64,000 nucleotides of DNA from Priapulus caudatus (taxonomy: Eukaryota; Priapulida; Priapulimorpha; Priapulimorphida; Priapulidae): positions 116,647 through 180,646 of the forward strand of contig NW_014577625.1 of NCBI RefSeq assembly GCF_000485595.1. The letters run 5' to 3'. Positions within the stretch are counted from its first letter, which is position 1. Each line of letters begins with the position of its first letter. The notes below the pieces were generated by a model. The model was not told where the DNA came from and made no database searches. It saw nothing but the letters and a program-made list of their open reading frames with translations. Below, piece after piece: positions 1 through 13,300 of the stretch. The translations under genes were made by a program, and so were the position numbers.

Positions 1-45
1 CACGCACATATATATATAGAGAGAGATTTATTGAATAATTTCTAT

Positions 46-330
46 ATGTAGACATGTTAGATTATTTAGAGATGTATATGGCATATGCTGGCGAGCGACA
101 ATGATGATTGTAAAGGTGAAGGTCAGTATGTCACGGCTTCTGGTTATTTACAACGTGTACGTATCACATCATGCAACACACGCACTCGCACGTACGTATA
201 TATATATTTATTTATTAATTGATTGATGCATTGATTTATTTATTCATTAATTGAGTTATTTATGTAGACATGTTAGATTATTTAGAGATATATATGGCAT
301 ATATTGAAGGACGGCAATGATGATGCGGTG
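46..330. repeat. Two-copy tandem repeat, about 220 bp
   Basis: GTAGACATGTTAGATTATTT followed by AGAGATRTATATGGCATAT occurs at about 48 and 268, with similar AT-rich and CGCAC-rich flanks in each copy. Confidence 0.75.
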
Positions 331-355
331 TCTGATTATTTATAGTGCTCGCTCG

Positions 356-409
356 CACGCACGCACGCACAGACACGCACAAACACACACGCATACACAC
401 GCACGCACG

Positions 410-459
<50 letters not shown>

Positions 460-462
460 TAC
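356..462. repeat. (AC)n / (ACGC)n microsatellite
   Basis: Uninterrupted AC run of about 44 bases flanked by ACGC/ACAC mixtures. The open frames across it encode only His/Thr or Cys/Val repeats. Confidence 0.97.
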
Positions 463-989
463 ACCTGGTGAACATACCACGCCGTATCACCGCCACCTTG
501 ACAACCACCAGATTCGAGTGATCGAAAGTAGGAATCGCGGCTTACCTAAAAATATGATATTAATACGGATATCGTTAACATAAATAAAAAAATAATTGAC
601 ATAACATGAAAAAACATTTAAATAACATTTTAATATACAATACGTTGATAAATTTGGCTACAAATATTACACTATAAATGCGAAAATATTGAGCATAACA
701 TATCGAAGTAAATAATTCCAGTACACTTATGGAAAAATCTTGGTACATTTAGGCTACTATTGACAGGATGCGAATGCAAAAATGAGCAAAAAAATTATAA
801 CAATATTATTATAGTGCAGCTATGACAGTGTTTGGGACAATTAGAATTAATGCAACATAATATCAATGCTAAAATAATTAAAGCCGCAATATGCGCATCC
901 AAACGCTAATTTCTCCAGTAGGCCCTACTAGACTAGCAAATACTTCGTTTCATGCATAATCACACTACCTTATGACAAAATAAACTCTA

Positions 990-1250
990 GTTCCTCCCAT
1001 TTCACTGAGCGTTTGCCCACAAGAAAGAGGTGCGAAATCTGGAAATCTGGCGCCAACGCCGAATTGTTTGCCAAACAATTGAGCCCCGAATCGGTTAGGT
1101 GACGTCACATGTTGCTACGGGTTGCACCCGCTGTACGGTTGCTTTGCAGAGCAACGCGAACGTGTCAACAACATATCGGAGAATTTGAACAACATTGGAG
1201 GTATTTTCAAATTCCTTTTATAAGACAAAGCGCAGTGAAATAGGAGGAAC
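990..1250. mobile_element. Short MITE with TA target duplication
   Basis: The element is 261 bp. Ends are GTTCCTCCCATTTCACTG and, inverted, GTTCCTCCTATTTCACTG, flanked by TA (988-989 and 1251-1252), compatible with Tc1/mariner-type insertion. No coding capacity. Confidence 0.75.
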
Positions 1251-1286
1251 TAGATAAGATGAATTGTTGGTAACATAGAGATCAGT

Positions 1287-1720
1287 ATGGTGGCCGAGGG
1301 TTGCACTACAATTTTACCTCTGAAATAAATAAAAGCAAATAAACAAAAATATGAAAATCGAAATCAAAATCAAAATCGTTTTCAAACTCACTAGTAAAAT
1401 CAGTTTACTAGTGAAATCAGTTTACGCGTTGGCCGAGGGCTGCCACTAAAGTGAAATCAGTTTACGCGTTGGCCGAGGGCTGCCACTACCATGATTAGCA
1501 GAGTAATACCGGTCGTGTATCCGTGTGTACCCGCGGGTACACGCACGTACACGCACGTACACGCGGGTACACGCACGTACACGCGGGTACACACAGATAC
1601 ACGCGCATGTACACGGATACACGACCGGTATTACCAGGTATTACTAATAGCAAGCATTGTGGGATAGCCTGGATCGCAATGAATCATGGTAGTACTTTTC
1701 ATGTAGCCCTCGGCCACCAT
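1287..1720. mobile_element. MITE with 8-bp target duplication and internal palindrome
   Basis: The element is 434 bp. Ends are ATGGTGGCCGAGGG and CCCTCGGCCACCAT, flanked by exact AGATCAGT (1279-1286 and 1721-1728). Internally a 38-bp unit containing TTTACGCGTTGGCCGAGGGC is repeated twice, followed by a palindrome-bounded minisatellite at 1504-1637. Confidence 0.85.
1504..1637. repeat. Palindrome-bounded GTACACGC minisatellite
   Basis: GTAATACCGGTCGTGTATCC at the left and its inverse GGATACACGACCGGTATTAC at the right enclose repeated GGGTACACGCACGTACACGC units. Confidence 0.88.
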
Positions 1721-1915
1721 AGATCAGTCAGCGTAACTAGTATAATATTATTTCTATGGCTTACACACACCGCAAACGTTTACAAAGTATCCTGCCACCT
1801 ACCGGCCCAAATAATAATCCAGATGAGACGAGATACCAGAGAAGTGTTGCCGAAAGAAGCATACCCAATACTTCATCATACACTAACCGCATACTTCAGC
1901 ACCCGCGAAATGGTC

Positions 1916-2014
1916 CGTCAAGGCAGACGTCAAGTACCACACAAATATCGTCAAGGCAGACGTCAAGTACCACACAAATATCGTCAAGGCAGACGTCAAG
2001 TACCACACAAATAT
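1916..2014. repeat. 33-bp tandem repeat, three identical copies
   Basis: Unit beginning CGTCAAGGCAGACGTCAAGT repeats exactly at 1916, 1949 and 1982. As 33 is divisible by three, it leaves long open frames, but nothing suggests a real gene. Confidence 0.95.
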
Positions 2015-3264
2015 CGTCAATGTTGTATAGAGTTACAGCTAGCTGCAAACAAAACATGAATGACAACGAATGAACACCATTTCTCAGCTTTGTGCAATAT
2101 GAACAGAAGGCTATAATGAAATGTTACATATATACCACTGACAATAACGTTATGATGCTGCTCATGCTGTGTGCAGATAGGCTAGTTCCCATTTCAGTTT
2201 GTCTTTCCAGTTGGCTTTCTAGACTGGTACGCGTTCGCCACCTTCCCTCCGGCAAGTATCTTTCGCTACACTGAAGTTAGTTAGTGTAGCGTGTGGAACT
2301 GTCGACTGGGTACGAGTCTAGGTTATAGTCGCCTGAGCCGTCTGCAGGAAAAGTGCTAGGGAAGTGCTATGCATATAGCCTCGTTGCGCCATCTATCGCA
2401 CGCCATATGTACTACACTGATGGGGGGGCCTCAACTAGTCGCTGGCACAAAAAAGTTCAACTCCGTTTTTTACAGCAAACCAAGCGCGCCGAGTAGCGAA
2501 CCAAGAATTACGACAATTTCTAGGAAATCTCTAGCCACGTGGGTAGTCAAACCCATCGTGTAATCGCAAGAACTGCTTAATTCAGGGATTGCCCCACAGT
2601 TACGCTATATAGTAAACCCGTTGAAATTGCTATTCAATGAGTGCAGCGTTGTTGTTAGTGTGCCGCTACGCAGCGTTTTTCGCGCAGGCTGCCGATCGTC
2701 TCGTAATCTATCACCTATCTAGAGATACCTATATTATTTCTATAAATCTATCACAAATTATTTTTAATGGTTTTTCCTAGGCGTAGAGAAAGATGTAGAC
2801 GTAGAGTAAGAATAGTAGCATATAGTCTACAAAGAAATTATGGTGTCGGAAGAAGTGAAGTGACGAGAGTCGAGTTTAGTGCATGTCTTAGATAGGGTGA
2901 TGAGAGAAGGACGAGTGTCTGGGAAGAAGGTTGCGGGGTGGAGAAACAGAGAAGGGGTTTAAAAGAGGAGAGGGATAGGTTTAACATTCTTTATTATAAT
3001 TATATAGTTTCGGTTTTGAAATACATGCAACCAATTTCCTCCCACTGCAGCATGTTCAGGAACTCTTGTTCACAAGTTGAACCGTGTGCAAAGCTTGGTA
3101 TGTCACTTTGTTTAAATCTCACAAATATTGCAAAGAACTAGTATTACGTCAGGCCTAATAATCAATCTAACGTTATTAGCAGCAATTTTAATTCAATGAT
3201 AACAAAAATAACAAAAGACTGTTTTAAAATGAACCTACATTGTGTTTATTGTTTTATCATTCAA

Positions 3265-3291
3265 TAAAAATAATAATAATAATAATAATAT
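3265..3291. repeat. (AAT)n microsatellite
   Basis: AATAAAAATAATAATAATAA followed by more ATA units. Confidence 0.9.
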
Positions 3292-5249
3292 TAACTCATC
3301 GTAGTGGTGTTCATACAGGTACAAAAACTACAAATAAGAATGAGATTCTATAAGGCACGATAACAAGGACCAAGCACAGTTGAACACGCTGTGGTGCAAC
3401 TCGTTTCTCGCCGCATCTTCTTGCAGAGACGCAGCGAGCGCCATCTAATGGCAGGCAATCCATTCTCACTGAGGCCGTTACGCATTAACATGATCATCAA
3501 TGTATCTGTCGTCTGCCATGATACCACGGAGCTCACAACCACCACAAACACGCATTTACACATACAAATTTTGCATCTGTTTCATTGCTATGAGTAACAC
3601 TGTTAAACTCATAATATATGAATGAAAAAATGACATCGTGATAAGCTTGTGAGGATGATGCATATGCAGGCTGGATGAGAACTCGTTCAAAACACTAATC
3701 TCAACACTAAAGGTTTCCTTCAAAAACGAAGGAAAACATTCAAAAATTGTCACTTATAAAATAGTGTCCAAATTAAATTATCAACACAGCAACTCAAAAT
3801 CAGTCGATTATTTTCACGGTATATGACAGTCACAAAAGAACAGTAATAGAAAGGTTACAAAAAAAGGGTCTAAAAGCTGCAGCAACCCAACCGCTTTCCA
3901 GACCTCAACGCATAATTGCAGAACACAACATAGCATAGAACTGTGGCGAGAACAGTTGTAATAACAAAACTGAGGATACTATAGAGCAGAATTCAACATC
4001 GTACATCATTTGGCTTCCACTGACACTCCTTTTTACTTCACCCGCACAATCATATCAATTAGGCAAGACTATTCAGATGCAGATTATAACTCGGACGTAA
4101 CATTTTGACCAAATGTACAAATTTCGATGTACACAACAAGGCACATAAAAAATACTGCAATTTCCCCAACATATTACATGATGCATTAATTAATTACGCG
4201 TGTTTGTTACATTATTATAATGGTCCGTTTTAAAGACTTTATACAACACTCAAACTTATTTGAAGCCAGCTTCTGCATAAGCATCTGAGATGAAATTGAC
4301 TAATATCCTACAAAATATAAAATACTAGAGCCACCTAGTCTTCGAAGCTGTTCCGAGCAAAAATTACAGCATAGCCGGGGTTAATTTAGGAAGTGTTAAA
4401 TAGATGAGCTAGAATTGCTATCAACACATGTACAATATGCATACGGTATTTCTAAAAACGTTTTTATGCATATTAAACCAGTAAAATCTATAAAAACATA
4501 CAACTTGCCGATTTACATGTAGCAAAAATAACAAGAAGCATGGGGCAACAGAAAACACCATATACGATTGCATACGGTCTTTGGTAGCAGCTAGATGGCA
4601 GCACTGACTTAAATGATGAATATTAACTGTCTATTTGCGGTACACGGTCTATTTGCATGTGAAGTAATAATATTAGTATCAGCCGAATAGGTTTTTGCGA
4701 TTGAAATAACAATTATTATCATCAAAATGCAACAACACTACATTATTGAGCTACACCATATTAGGCAACACATATTTACACAAATGTACAATGCAGCCTA
4801 ACATAACAAACACAGATATCTGCATTTCACAGAATGCAAGTAACTAACACGTAACAATTGGGTCCAAAGTTGAACAACTAAACAAAAACCTATTCCGACA
4901 GAACATACAGCATTCGCCAGCACCAAATCTCAACAGTGTTCTCGCTAAGGGACACCGGAGAGGTGGGAGGTGGGTGCCAAGTAAAGGCGCCATGTAAGCA
5001 GCTACCGTTTACAGCGCAGACGGAGAGACGCAATCGATTTCAACCACGAGATTCAAGCTTCGCTTTCTTCAACTCTCACAGTACGCCACTACTGTTAATG
5101 CAAGCGATAAAACCAATGACAAGCAAAAAATAAAGCCCCCCCCCCACAACAAGCAGCTTAGCCGAAGTTGCACAACTGCGGGCCGTATTCCAGTGATCGC
5201 CCTAGAAGTGCATTCTGCCCGTGGCACGCTGCTGGCACGCTGTTCACAC

Positions 5250-5440
5250 ATAGGGGCAGCAGCAGTCGTAGTAGCAGTAGAAGTAGCAACAGCCCTAGTA
5301 GCAGCAGCGGCAGCAGCAGCCATAGTAGTAGTAGTAGCAGGTGTATATTATATACTATACGTATATATTATATGTCTTATACACACTCCTGGTAGCGGTA
5401 CTAGCAGCTGTAGCAGGAGCAGGAGCAGCAGCAGCGCGGA
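5250..5440. repeat. (AGY)n trinucleotide-rich tract
   Basis: Irregular GTAGCAGTAG and CAGCAGCGG units with a TA-rich interruption at 5343-5372. It yields poly-Ala/Ser/Val frames on both strands that are not considered genes. Confidence 0.85.
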
Positions 5441-7679
5441 CAGCAGTGGGCACACGACGAACGTCGCCCAGCCAACAACTGTTTCAACGTGCGCGCCCAC
5501 AGAAGAAGCATTAACAAAAAGCCGGACTACGAAAAAACTCACACAAAGCACTATCTGTGTTGTACGAGGACACATCGCAAATGTCTGCACGCCAACGCTC
5601 TCTACCTGGTTATCCTCTAATAGGCCTCCCATCGCTTTGTACGAACAAGGTGTATGGGATCTGCACCCCAGAGCTCTCGTTTGTATAGCTGCATAGCTGT
5701 AACATTCCCCAGACTACTACCGCTAAAATATGAATATCGTTACGGTAACACCTGCGAAAAACCACCACGAATTGCTCTAATCGCCGTTTTTTTTAGTTAG
5801 GGGCTTTTCGCTCACAAACCAAAAGCTGCAAAGAGTGGACGATATGAAGTAAGACAGACCAGTAGTCCAGTAGTTCACGTCTAGCCACCACTGCCACTGC
5901 CTGCGAATTTCCCCGACCCCCGCGTCCGCGCGCATGCCCCTGCATCCGATTATTATATATCAACGTAGAGATATGTCAAACCAGCTTTAGCAAGTCTACA
6001 TGCTGATCAGTACGCTGAAAAGCGTAGCATGCGTAGCTTATGTTGCTCCGACAAGACCACACCTGCACTGCTTATTCAGAATGACAACATGCACAAAACG
6101 CTCGAATCGGACGCACAGATATCATAGCGAGAATTCCTACCTATAGTAGAATGCTGACGGTTATCACTATCGCCTGACTTGATTATTAATTTGAAAAAAA
6201 TGCAACCAATTCCTGCCAATAGCTGAAGTCAAGCATTTACAAAAGTATGGTGAGTGTGTTTCAGCTAGATAGAGCAAAGTGCTCAAGCTAATGCATCCTC
6301 TCGTCAGTGCGTTGTATTGCTCATTGTGTACAAGGAACACAATTTTGTCTACATGTTTACTAATTTACAGAATTAACAGGTGGCTTACCGCTGTCTCTCA
6401 CGCGCAACCAATCAATCCATCTTCCTTAACGATTTTTTTCGCCCTTTTAATTTGCTGCCAACAATAACAGCAGAAACTAATGACAAAATGCAGATTCCAG
6501 CAAACGTAGCGAGCACCTAGTATACAGCTTATGACTAGTCACCCGGGACACCCACTGCTCTCTAGAAGCGCCAACTAGTTCTACTCCTACGTTCCAGCCA
6601 GACAGTCAATTTGCACCCCAAACATCGTTTTCAAAGCTTTGGTATAAAAAAGAAATATGTCACAGTTTATACCATATAGGGATAATGATTGTCAGAGATA
6701 AATCAGTTGTTTGAGCACAACAGGCCATTATCATAGCAGGATGGGTGCTCACAGACAGCTGTGCGCGTTAACGGCTCTGAATATTAAACACCCTGAATGA
6801 GAGCCGACAGCTCTTTCATTATACGAGATCTATACTCAAAGATAGCAATATTTTAAACATCACTAAATATTGTCGTGTTTGGCCATGCTAGATGCTCTGG
6901 CAATAGTGCCAGAGCGCCTCTAGGTGCCATGTGGACATAAAGCTAGTTGTCATATATTATACTAACAGGTTAGCAGTCATTGCCAGGATAAGATCTTATG
7001 TAGGCATAGTGTTGAAATCTCTGCTAGACACTACTAAGGACTACCGAGCATTGGAAATGTCTGGTTTCACTACTTACTTACACAAAAGTTCATTACTTTT
7101 TGTATATTCACACATAATATAAAAATTATGCTAGCCATATCACCTACATCAAATTACCTACGAGTGTAATGTACAGCATTAAAAGCAGTATGTGGGTAGA
7201 ACGTGTTCTAAAACAACATCCATAGCAATTATCTCCCAACATACAAGTAATAACTTAAATTGGTGTCTTTGCAACCAGCTACTTTAACCTCCATTGGTAG
7301 TGTCCTTCACACTGTTACTCGCTGATTTCCAACCAGCACTCTGGCATTCATCTCACAAACCTGTGCCATGCTGATTTTAGACGTGCTCAGTTCACAACAG
7401 TTAGCCACCATCCCACACTGACACAGTAATCCGTAACCACTGTAGCAGGCAGGACCAAGTGGGAGACGTGCGGCTCTGTAATGCCTGCCAACATGCCAAT
7501 CGCAGCATCACTGCACACGTCAACTACTATACGTCGTACGTATACGTCTGTGAAAGCCTCGCGCGCCAGCGAATGCTCTTCACAGGGTGCGAGCAGCGTG
7601 CCCTGCGGTAGGCGTGCGTCCCTGCACGTGTGCGTGTGTGCGCAGCGCGAGAAGAGGCACGTTTCATAAGGCACTGTCC

Positions 7680-7805
7680 ACCACGCGAGCATGTGAAGCC
7701 CCGTCGCGGAGCTTCACAGCCGAAGTGAAACCCAGTCGCAAGCTTCCGCTTACTGAAATCCCGCCGAGGGCTTCAGCTTAGCAAAGCACCGTCGCAGGTT
7801 TCAGC
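7680..7805. repeat. Diverged short repeats just beyond the PSKH1 stop
   Basis: Repeated GTCGCRRGCTTC / GAAGTGAAACCC-type words of about 25-35 bp (for example CCGTCGCGGAGCTTCA and CAGTCGCAAGCTTCC). It would fall in the PSKH1 3'UTR. Confidence 0.6.
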
Positions 7806-7926
7806 TCATGATAGGCAGCTGCTGTCGACCGCCCGGTTCTGCAGCAGCTCCTTCTCTATCTCGTCGAGATCTTGCGGCTGCACGCGGCCGTGCTGCGATC
7901 GTAGCGACTTGGCGCTCTTGCTTGAT
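7806..7926 (-). CDS. PSKH1: PSKH1 coding exon 3 (C-terminal tail and stop)
   Basis: Acceptor TTTGCAG|ATC joins in phase 2 to exon 2 and continues the Ser/Lys-rich tail (RSSKSAKSLRSQ), then an acidic/leucine stretch (DLDEIEKELLQ), ending ...SSCLS and TGA at 7806-7808. It was found by following the frame from the exon 2 donor; no other acceptor nearby keeps an open frame. Human PSKH1 has an Arg/Glu-rich tail of similar length here, but residue identity is low, so this exon is less certain than the other two. Confidence 0.78.
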
Positions 7927-9642
7927 CTGCAAAGATGAAGCCGCTCAGCATATAGGCAATTGCCGGTACCCTGCAAACGCTCTACTGCTACAAAGCTCTT
8001 CTATCATAATTAAAATGCGATACGATTGGGCAAAATTGCAGTTACCTTTCACAAATCCACCAAAAAGCTATACCTATGCAACGGTTTCATTGGGATCCAA
8101 CGCACAGCTGCGTACTTTGGCTTGTACGCCGGGTATTTTACAACGTATTGTCCTGCAGCCCACAGGTGCTTAATAGGTACCCCTTTGGGCATCACCTCAT
8201 CTCTCCTGATCTTTTTACTCATGGGCCTATTATAATCATATTTATAGTAACAACTTTCCCCATTGATTATATTTACTTCCCTAACTATCCAGCTTTCTAT
8301 TCTTGCCCCATCCTCACTCGTCTTTTCACCTAACCCCACGTTTACTCACTCACTTTCCCTATTCTCAGTTTGTCTAACTTCACTCCCCTCACCCTAACCT
8401 CACTTACTTAAACCTCACCATGCCTTTACTCCCTCACAAAAACACTCACGCCTTGCCCCCTCCCACCTTCACCCAACGTCCACTCCCATAACCTCTAAGA
8501 ACCCTCTCTCCTCCCCAGCGTGGCCTGGCGGCGCGCGGCGGCGACCGGCGCTCAACCCACCTGTTCGATCGCGACGAGCGGCTGGACTTGGAGCTTCGTA
8601 TCGACTGCCGCTTCATGAGATTCTGACTGATGGCGCGGTGCAGGTTGCGCAGGTTCGACTGCGCCGCGTTGCTCTTCACCCACGGGTGCGTGAGCGCGTC
8701 TACGGCGGCCAGACGCTGCTCCGTCGCCACCGTCAGCAAACGCTCGATGAAGTCCTTCGCCTGCGGCGAGATGTCCCGCCAGTGCTGCAACAGGAAACGT
8801 GACGAACAATGTAAGCCAACCGCTCGGGGGGGGGGGGGAGCTGTAACACTTGGCTGCACGGATGAGCAACAATGCTGGGAAAACCTCCTGGCTGGAAAAA
8901 CACATTGCATGATCGGCATCACACGACGACGAACGCACACAACACATACAACAGTAACAAACAACCAGTGGCATAGTTAGGGGGGGAGCCATGGCCCCCC
9001 TGTTGAACCGAAAGGAAAAATAAAAAGAATTGTTCTACTAAAAAGAGAATTGTCGTAGTCAGAATGAAGGCTGTACACATGTACTTCAAAGTGCTTCAAA
9101 TACCATCTCCTGCGATCTACATTGTCACAATTTTCTGGGGGAGAACCCCCATACCCCCCGCCTGTTTTCACTCTGCCTTGGAATCCCGAACAGTTACATA
9201 TCTTGGGAGCAGAGAACAACGAATAAAAATGTTGCCTTTTTTGCTAGCGCCCAAAACAAAAATTGCAGAGCTGAGAGGTGGGGAGCGTAGTGTGTGGAGA
9301 GGGAGGCGGAGGGACCATTCAAATATTAAGTATATCCACTATTTTGCGCAGTTTGCTGTTTTTGCCCCCCCCCCTGTTAAAAAATCAACGTGGTGACAGA
9401 CCACATTCAGATGTACAATGAAAATAAAAATGTGACTGCGAATGTGCTGTGAAGATGTAATGGTGAGTTCTGTATAAAGCTAAAGGTGTAAACGGTAACA
9501 GTTGGTATGTGATTGTTACCCCTTGGTAAGGGCTTTAGCGAGGTAATGTAGGTATGAATAGGCTGGTAGAATTCCCAACTGCTTCAGGCAGGACATGACA
9601 CCTTGCAGACTGATATCGGCTCACACAATTTATATAGATGTG

Positions 9643-9686
<44 letters not shown>

Positions 9687-10347
9687 TGGGTATTAAAGCT
9701 TCAGTTCATTCAGCTTCAACATAATGCACCAAAAACAAATAAAAATGCGTGTTTAGTAACGAACCTTGTAAAAACCACTAATGGGTCTGATGGTAGGATG
9801 AAGGGCCAAAACATTAAGAAACATAACACATTCTCCTATCAGTAGCTAACTTATTCATACAATAAAATATTAGCTAGTTATACCATGCACCTTTGAAAAG
9901 CACTACTATATAATTCCATCACGTACATCCTACATTCTTCTTTATTTTTCCATTAAATTTGATGTTAACCCGCTAGAAGTCACTAACATTTATATATAGT
10001 TTTACAAGCCTTCCACATGAGTGGCACTAATGTGCATCCACCATATACCAACATTGCTGATTACATTAACCGTGTCTCACAACACTTGAACCGAAAACAA
10101 TCGCCTGATTTGTCAATGCTTCATTTACTGTGCCAGAGCACACTATATATAGCGCCAGATATATACTGAAATGGGAATACGCACGCAGACATCATTACAC
10201 TCTTCTTAGAGTAAACATAATGTAAGCACCCTGCGAAGTAAAACGCGACAGAAGAACAAACAATTCCATTCTAATATGTATAGTGTATAACATACCCTGT
10301 GTTACACGTAGTATCTACCTACATGCACGCGCGCACACACACGCACG

Positions 10348-10393
<46 letters not shown>

Positions 10394-13300
10394 TGGAGAG
10401 AGCAAGAAATTCACAGGCCACGACACGAACATTCGAAGCAATGCTGATGTGAACACCCCCTCCCCCCGCACGCACCGCACACGCACACACGCACGCACAC
10501 ACCCATCCACCCACACCCCGCTCACAGGTCCCACCGATGCTGCTATTGCTGCCAGGTTACTTATAGCAAGCCCCACTCTTAAGCCCAAGACAGCACCAAA
10601 GATATGCCCTTTGTTTCTCCACCCCTTCAGACAGCCTTGACTGACAATTGGAATTAATATCTCCCATTCACAGGATAATGGTTACCACGCACGGGTGACT
10701 GGTTTAGAAAATGGATGGGCCGAGTAATAGGATAGCCGCGAGCGCTGTCAACAAAGATGGCTCTGTGTGCTCGTAGCTAAAGACGCTGCACGGAGATTGC
10801 AAACAGAAACGGTGCAGACGTGAAACGAGGCTGGAAGAGAGTCTGAATGCGAGCTATACGGTGTGCGCTCTATACCAATTTGTGTACGTTAACGAGTTTT
10901 CAACAAAAACAACAATCATAAGTATAACACGGACTTGCACCACGGTGCAGCCGTCGATGATCGATCACACATGTAAAAAAAAAACACAAAGCTACGTTGT
11001 TAACCCTTCCTAGAAACACAATGTATATATTTAAGTTAACGGAAACTGCGTAGGTTCGGTTTGTACACAATCGCAGCCCGCGCGTCATTACTATCATATA
11101 TAATAATAGTACGTCTCACAAAAGATGGGCCATTATCACCACGCCGTATCTACAAATCGCCTGCGAGCGAGAAGGAACGAGAAAAGCGTTATCGCTGCCG
11201 AGCGCAAGACGGGTTTCTAGTGTTCACACTCGGAATACTAACGAGGTGAAAACCGCAAGAGTCTGCGCTCTCACCGCAGACCGAGCCGGCGAAACGCAGC
11301 ACGCAGAGTGCCTCCTCCCCCGCCACCTGCACGCGTACGCCAGCTACTACTAGCTGGTGTCGAACGCTGCCGATGCAAATCGAAAGGAGAGTTTGATGGG
11401 TGATCAGTAGGAGAGATAAAACCCTTTCAGGTGGTGTCGGGGAAGAATGTGACTGCGCGAAGATCAAGTCTATCGTACAGCAGGCGTATCTCACGCAGGC
11501 AGCAGTAGCAGTAGCAGTAGCAAGCAGTAGCAGCAGCAAGCAGTAGCAGTAGCAGTAGCAAGCAGTAGCAGCAGCAAGCAGTAGCAGTAGCAGTAGCAGT
11601 AGCAGTAGCAAGCAGTAGCAAGCGGTAGCAGTAGCAGTAGCAGCAGCAACAGTAGCAGTAGCAGTAGCAGCAGCGCTAGCCCCCACTCCCACGCGCCCAC
11701 CTAATCTTTCGTTCGTAGCAACAGTGAACGACATGCAGTCAGACTCGGGCCGGCGCACTGTGCGTCGAGCGCCAGTTGAACGAACCACACAGGTGGATTA
11801 GCGGCGTGCATTGTGTCGCCCTCACAATCGAGTGGGAATCGAGCACGTCACTGAGCATCCTCGACAGAGGTAGAAACGAGTTTTTGCCTCGGCGCCCGCA
11901 CTCCGGTCCTAACCTACCCCCACCCTCCCCTGCGCTCGCTCTCCCGATCAATAGAACAGAGTACTGCTGCGCCTTTGCGCGTAGGTACCCGCGCCTCAGG
12001 TGAGCTGAGGTAGCCGGGATCGCGCGCGCACGCTGCGCCCGCGTCGTTCTGCGGCGCGCCAGGAAACGTGTAGTCAGTGGCCCAGGGCCACGGCTCGCTA
12101 GCGTTGCTGCAACAATGAGCACACTGTGTCGGTATCTAATCAAAAGCCCATGCGATGTACAATGGCGACTAATAAACTATCAATTACACGACAGCGGTTG
12201 CTGTTTTCGCCGGTGGGGAAAGCACGGCAAAACGACGCACCCCCGCTCGGCTACGTGTAGTTCATCAGTACTCATTTTTAAGCAGAAATGTGAGCGCTAG
12301 CTACACAATGCAGGTCGCCTGTGCACGTACCCCACACCCAGTTTACCTCTAATCACTATTATATAGGGATACTGGTTGTTTGACGAGCATATCCACAGGA
12401 GGTGTAGTGAAACCGCTTTTAAGTGGCACGATCCACATGTTTTACTTCAGAACGACATGCTTTATATGCTTCCATAAAAATACCAGCTTTGCGAGCACCT
12501 GCAATAATTGGGGAGAAGGTGATAAATTGCAATTCCTAGAGAGCTTCACAATTTTACTTAAGTTACTGTGAACCAATGTCGATAAGTGCACGCGTATCCA
12601 TGCATATTACATGCGATTTCACGCAGGAGATAAATATTAGATGTGTTACTTACCCTGCTACTGACCACACCTAGGCCGATAACTCACAAGCTTCCCCTAT
12701 CTCGCGCACAGTAAGCAGCGAGAGAATGCAAGTCAATACTATACAAGAGTAATACAGTGGCGAGCACTATTTAAGGGCTCGGGCACCGAGTAATTAAAAC
12801 AGTCTGGAGGAATTTCACGATGGCGGGACAGCGAATGGTGCAGTCGCATGCCAACCCGGAATTTGTGTTAGTGTGCTAACCTGATTTATTCCCAAACCGG
12901 CCATCGCTGCGACAGCGTATTTGCATCCAATGACACGCTTGCTTGCTGCATTTACTCTGTTGTTTCGTTTCTGCCTTCCACAACGCACTATGCTAACTAC
13001 TTCTATTCATTAGCATGGAGGATCGAACTACCCAGCAACTCTAATATAAGGGAAACCCTAAGCGAGGATGGTAAGTAGCCCTGCATCTGCCTTGACACTT
13101 TCCAGATATTTGTTACATGCCACTTCCTGCAAGCCCTGATGCCAGCTGCTAAATATACACCACCGGCTGATGATAGCGGGCGAAAAATAAACCGAGCTAT
13201 GCGAGAAATGTTACTCGAACCCACATTACGTGCACCCGCAGTCAGTGGTTCTCCCCGCGTGATGTCATCAACCTCCGCCGGCAAGCACTTTTAATTGAAA

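Larger units (their letters stand above)
2015..7679. other. Flanking DNA downstream of PSKH1, no gene seen
   Basis: AT-rich sequence with only short, unconvincing open frames apart from the repeats listed. Some of it may be PSKH1 3'UTR; I could not place a polyadenylation site. Confidence 0.5.

Noticed and set aside
356-462. Possible CRISPR-like or regularly spaced array in AC tracts
   Set aside because: Simple dinucleotide and tetranucleotide repeats in a eukaryotic genome; no repeat-spacer structure.
1523-2073. Two overlapping plus-strand frames of 178 and 105 codons
   Set aside because: They run through a GTACACGC minisatellite and an exact 33-bp repeat whose period preserves any frame.
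5193-5696. 167-codon plus-strand frame
   Set aside because: Poly-Ala/Val and Ser-rich because of the trinucleotide tract; opposite-strand and other frames are equally open.
11189-11788. 199-codon minus-strand open frame
   Set aside because: Its length comes from (AGC/AGT)n triplets; the translation is Ala/Thr/Leu/Cys/Tyr repeats with no domain and no splice context.
13003-13284. 93-codon minus-strand frame in PSKH1 intron 1
   Set aside because: No family resemblance and no splice sites that join PSKH1 exons in phase.
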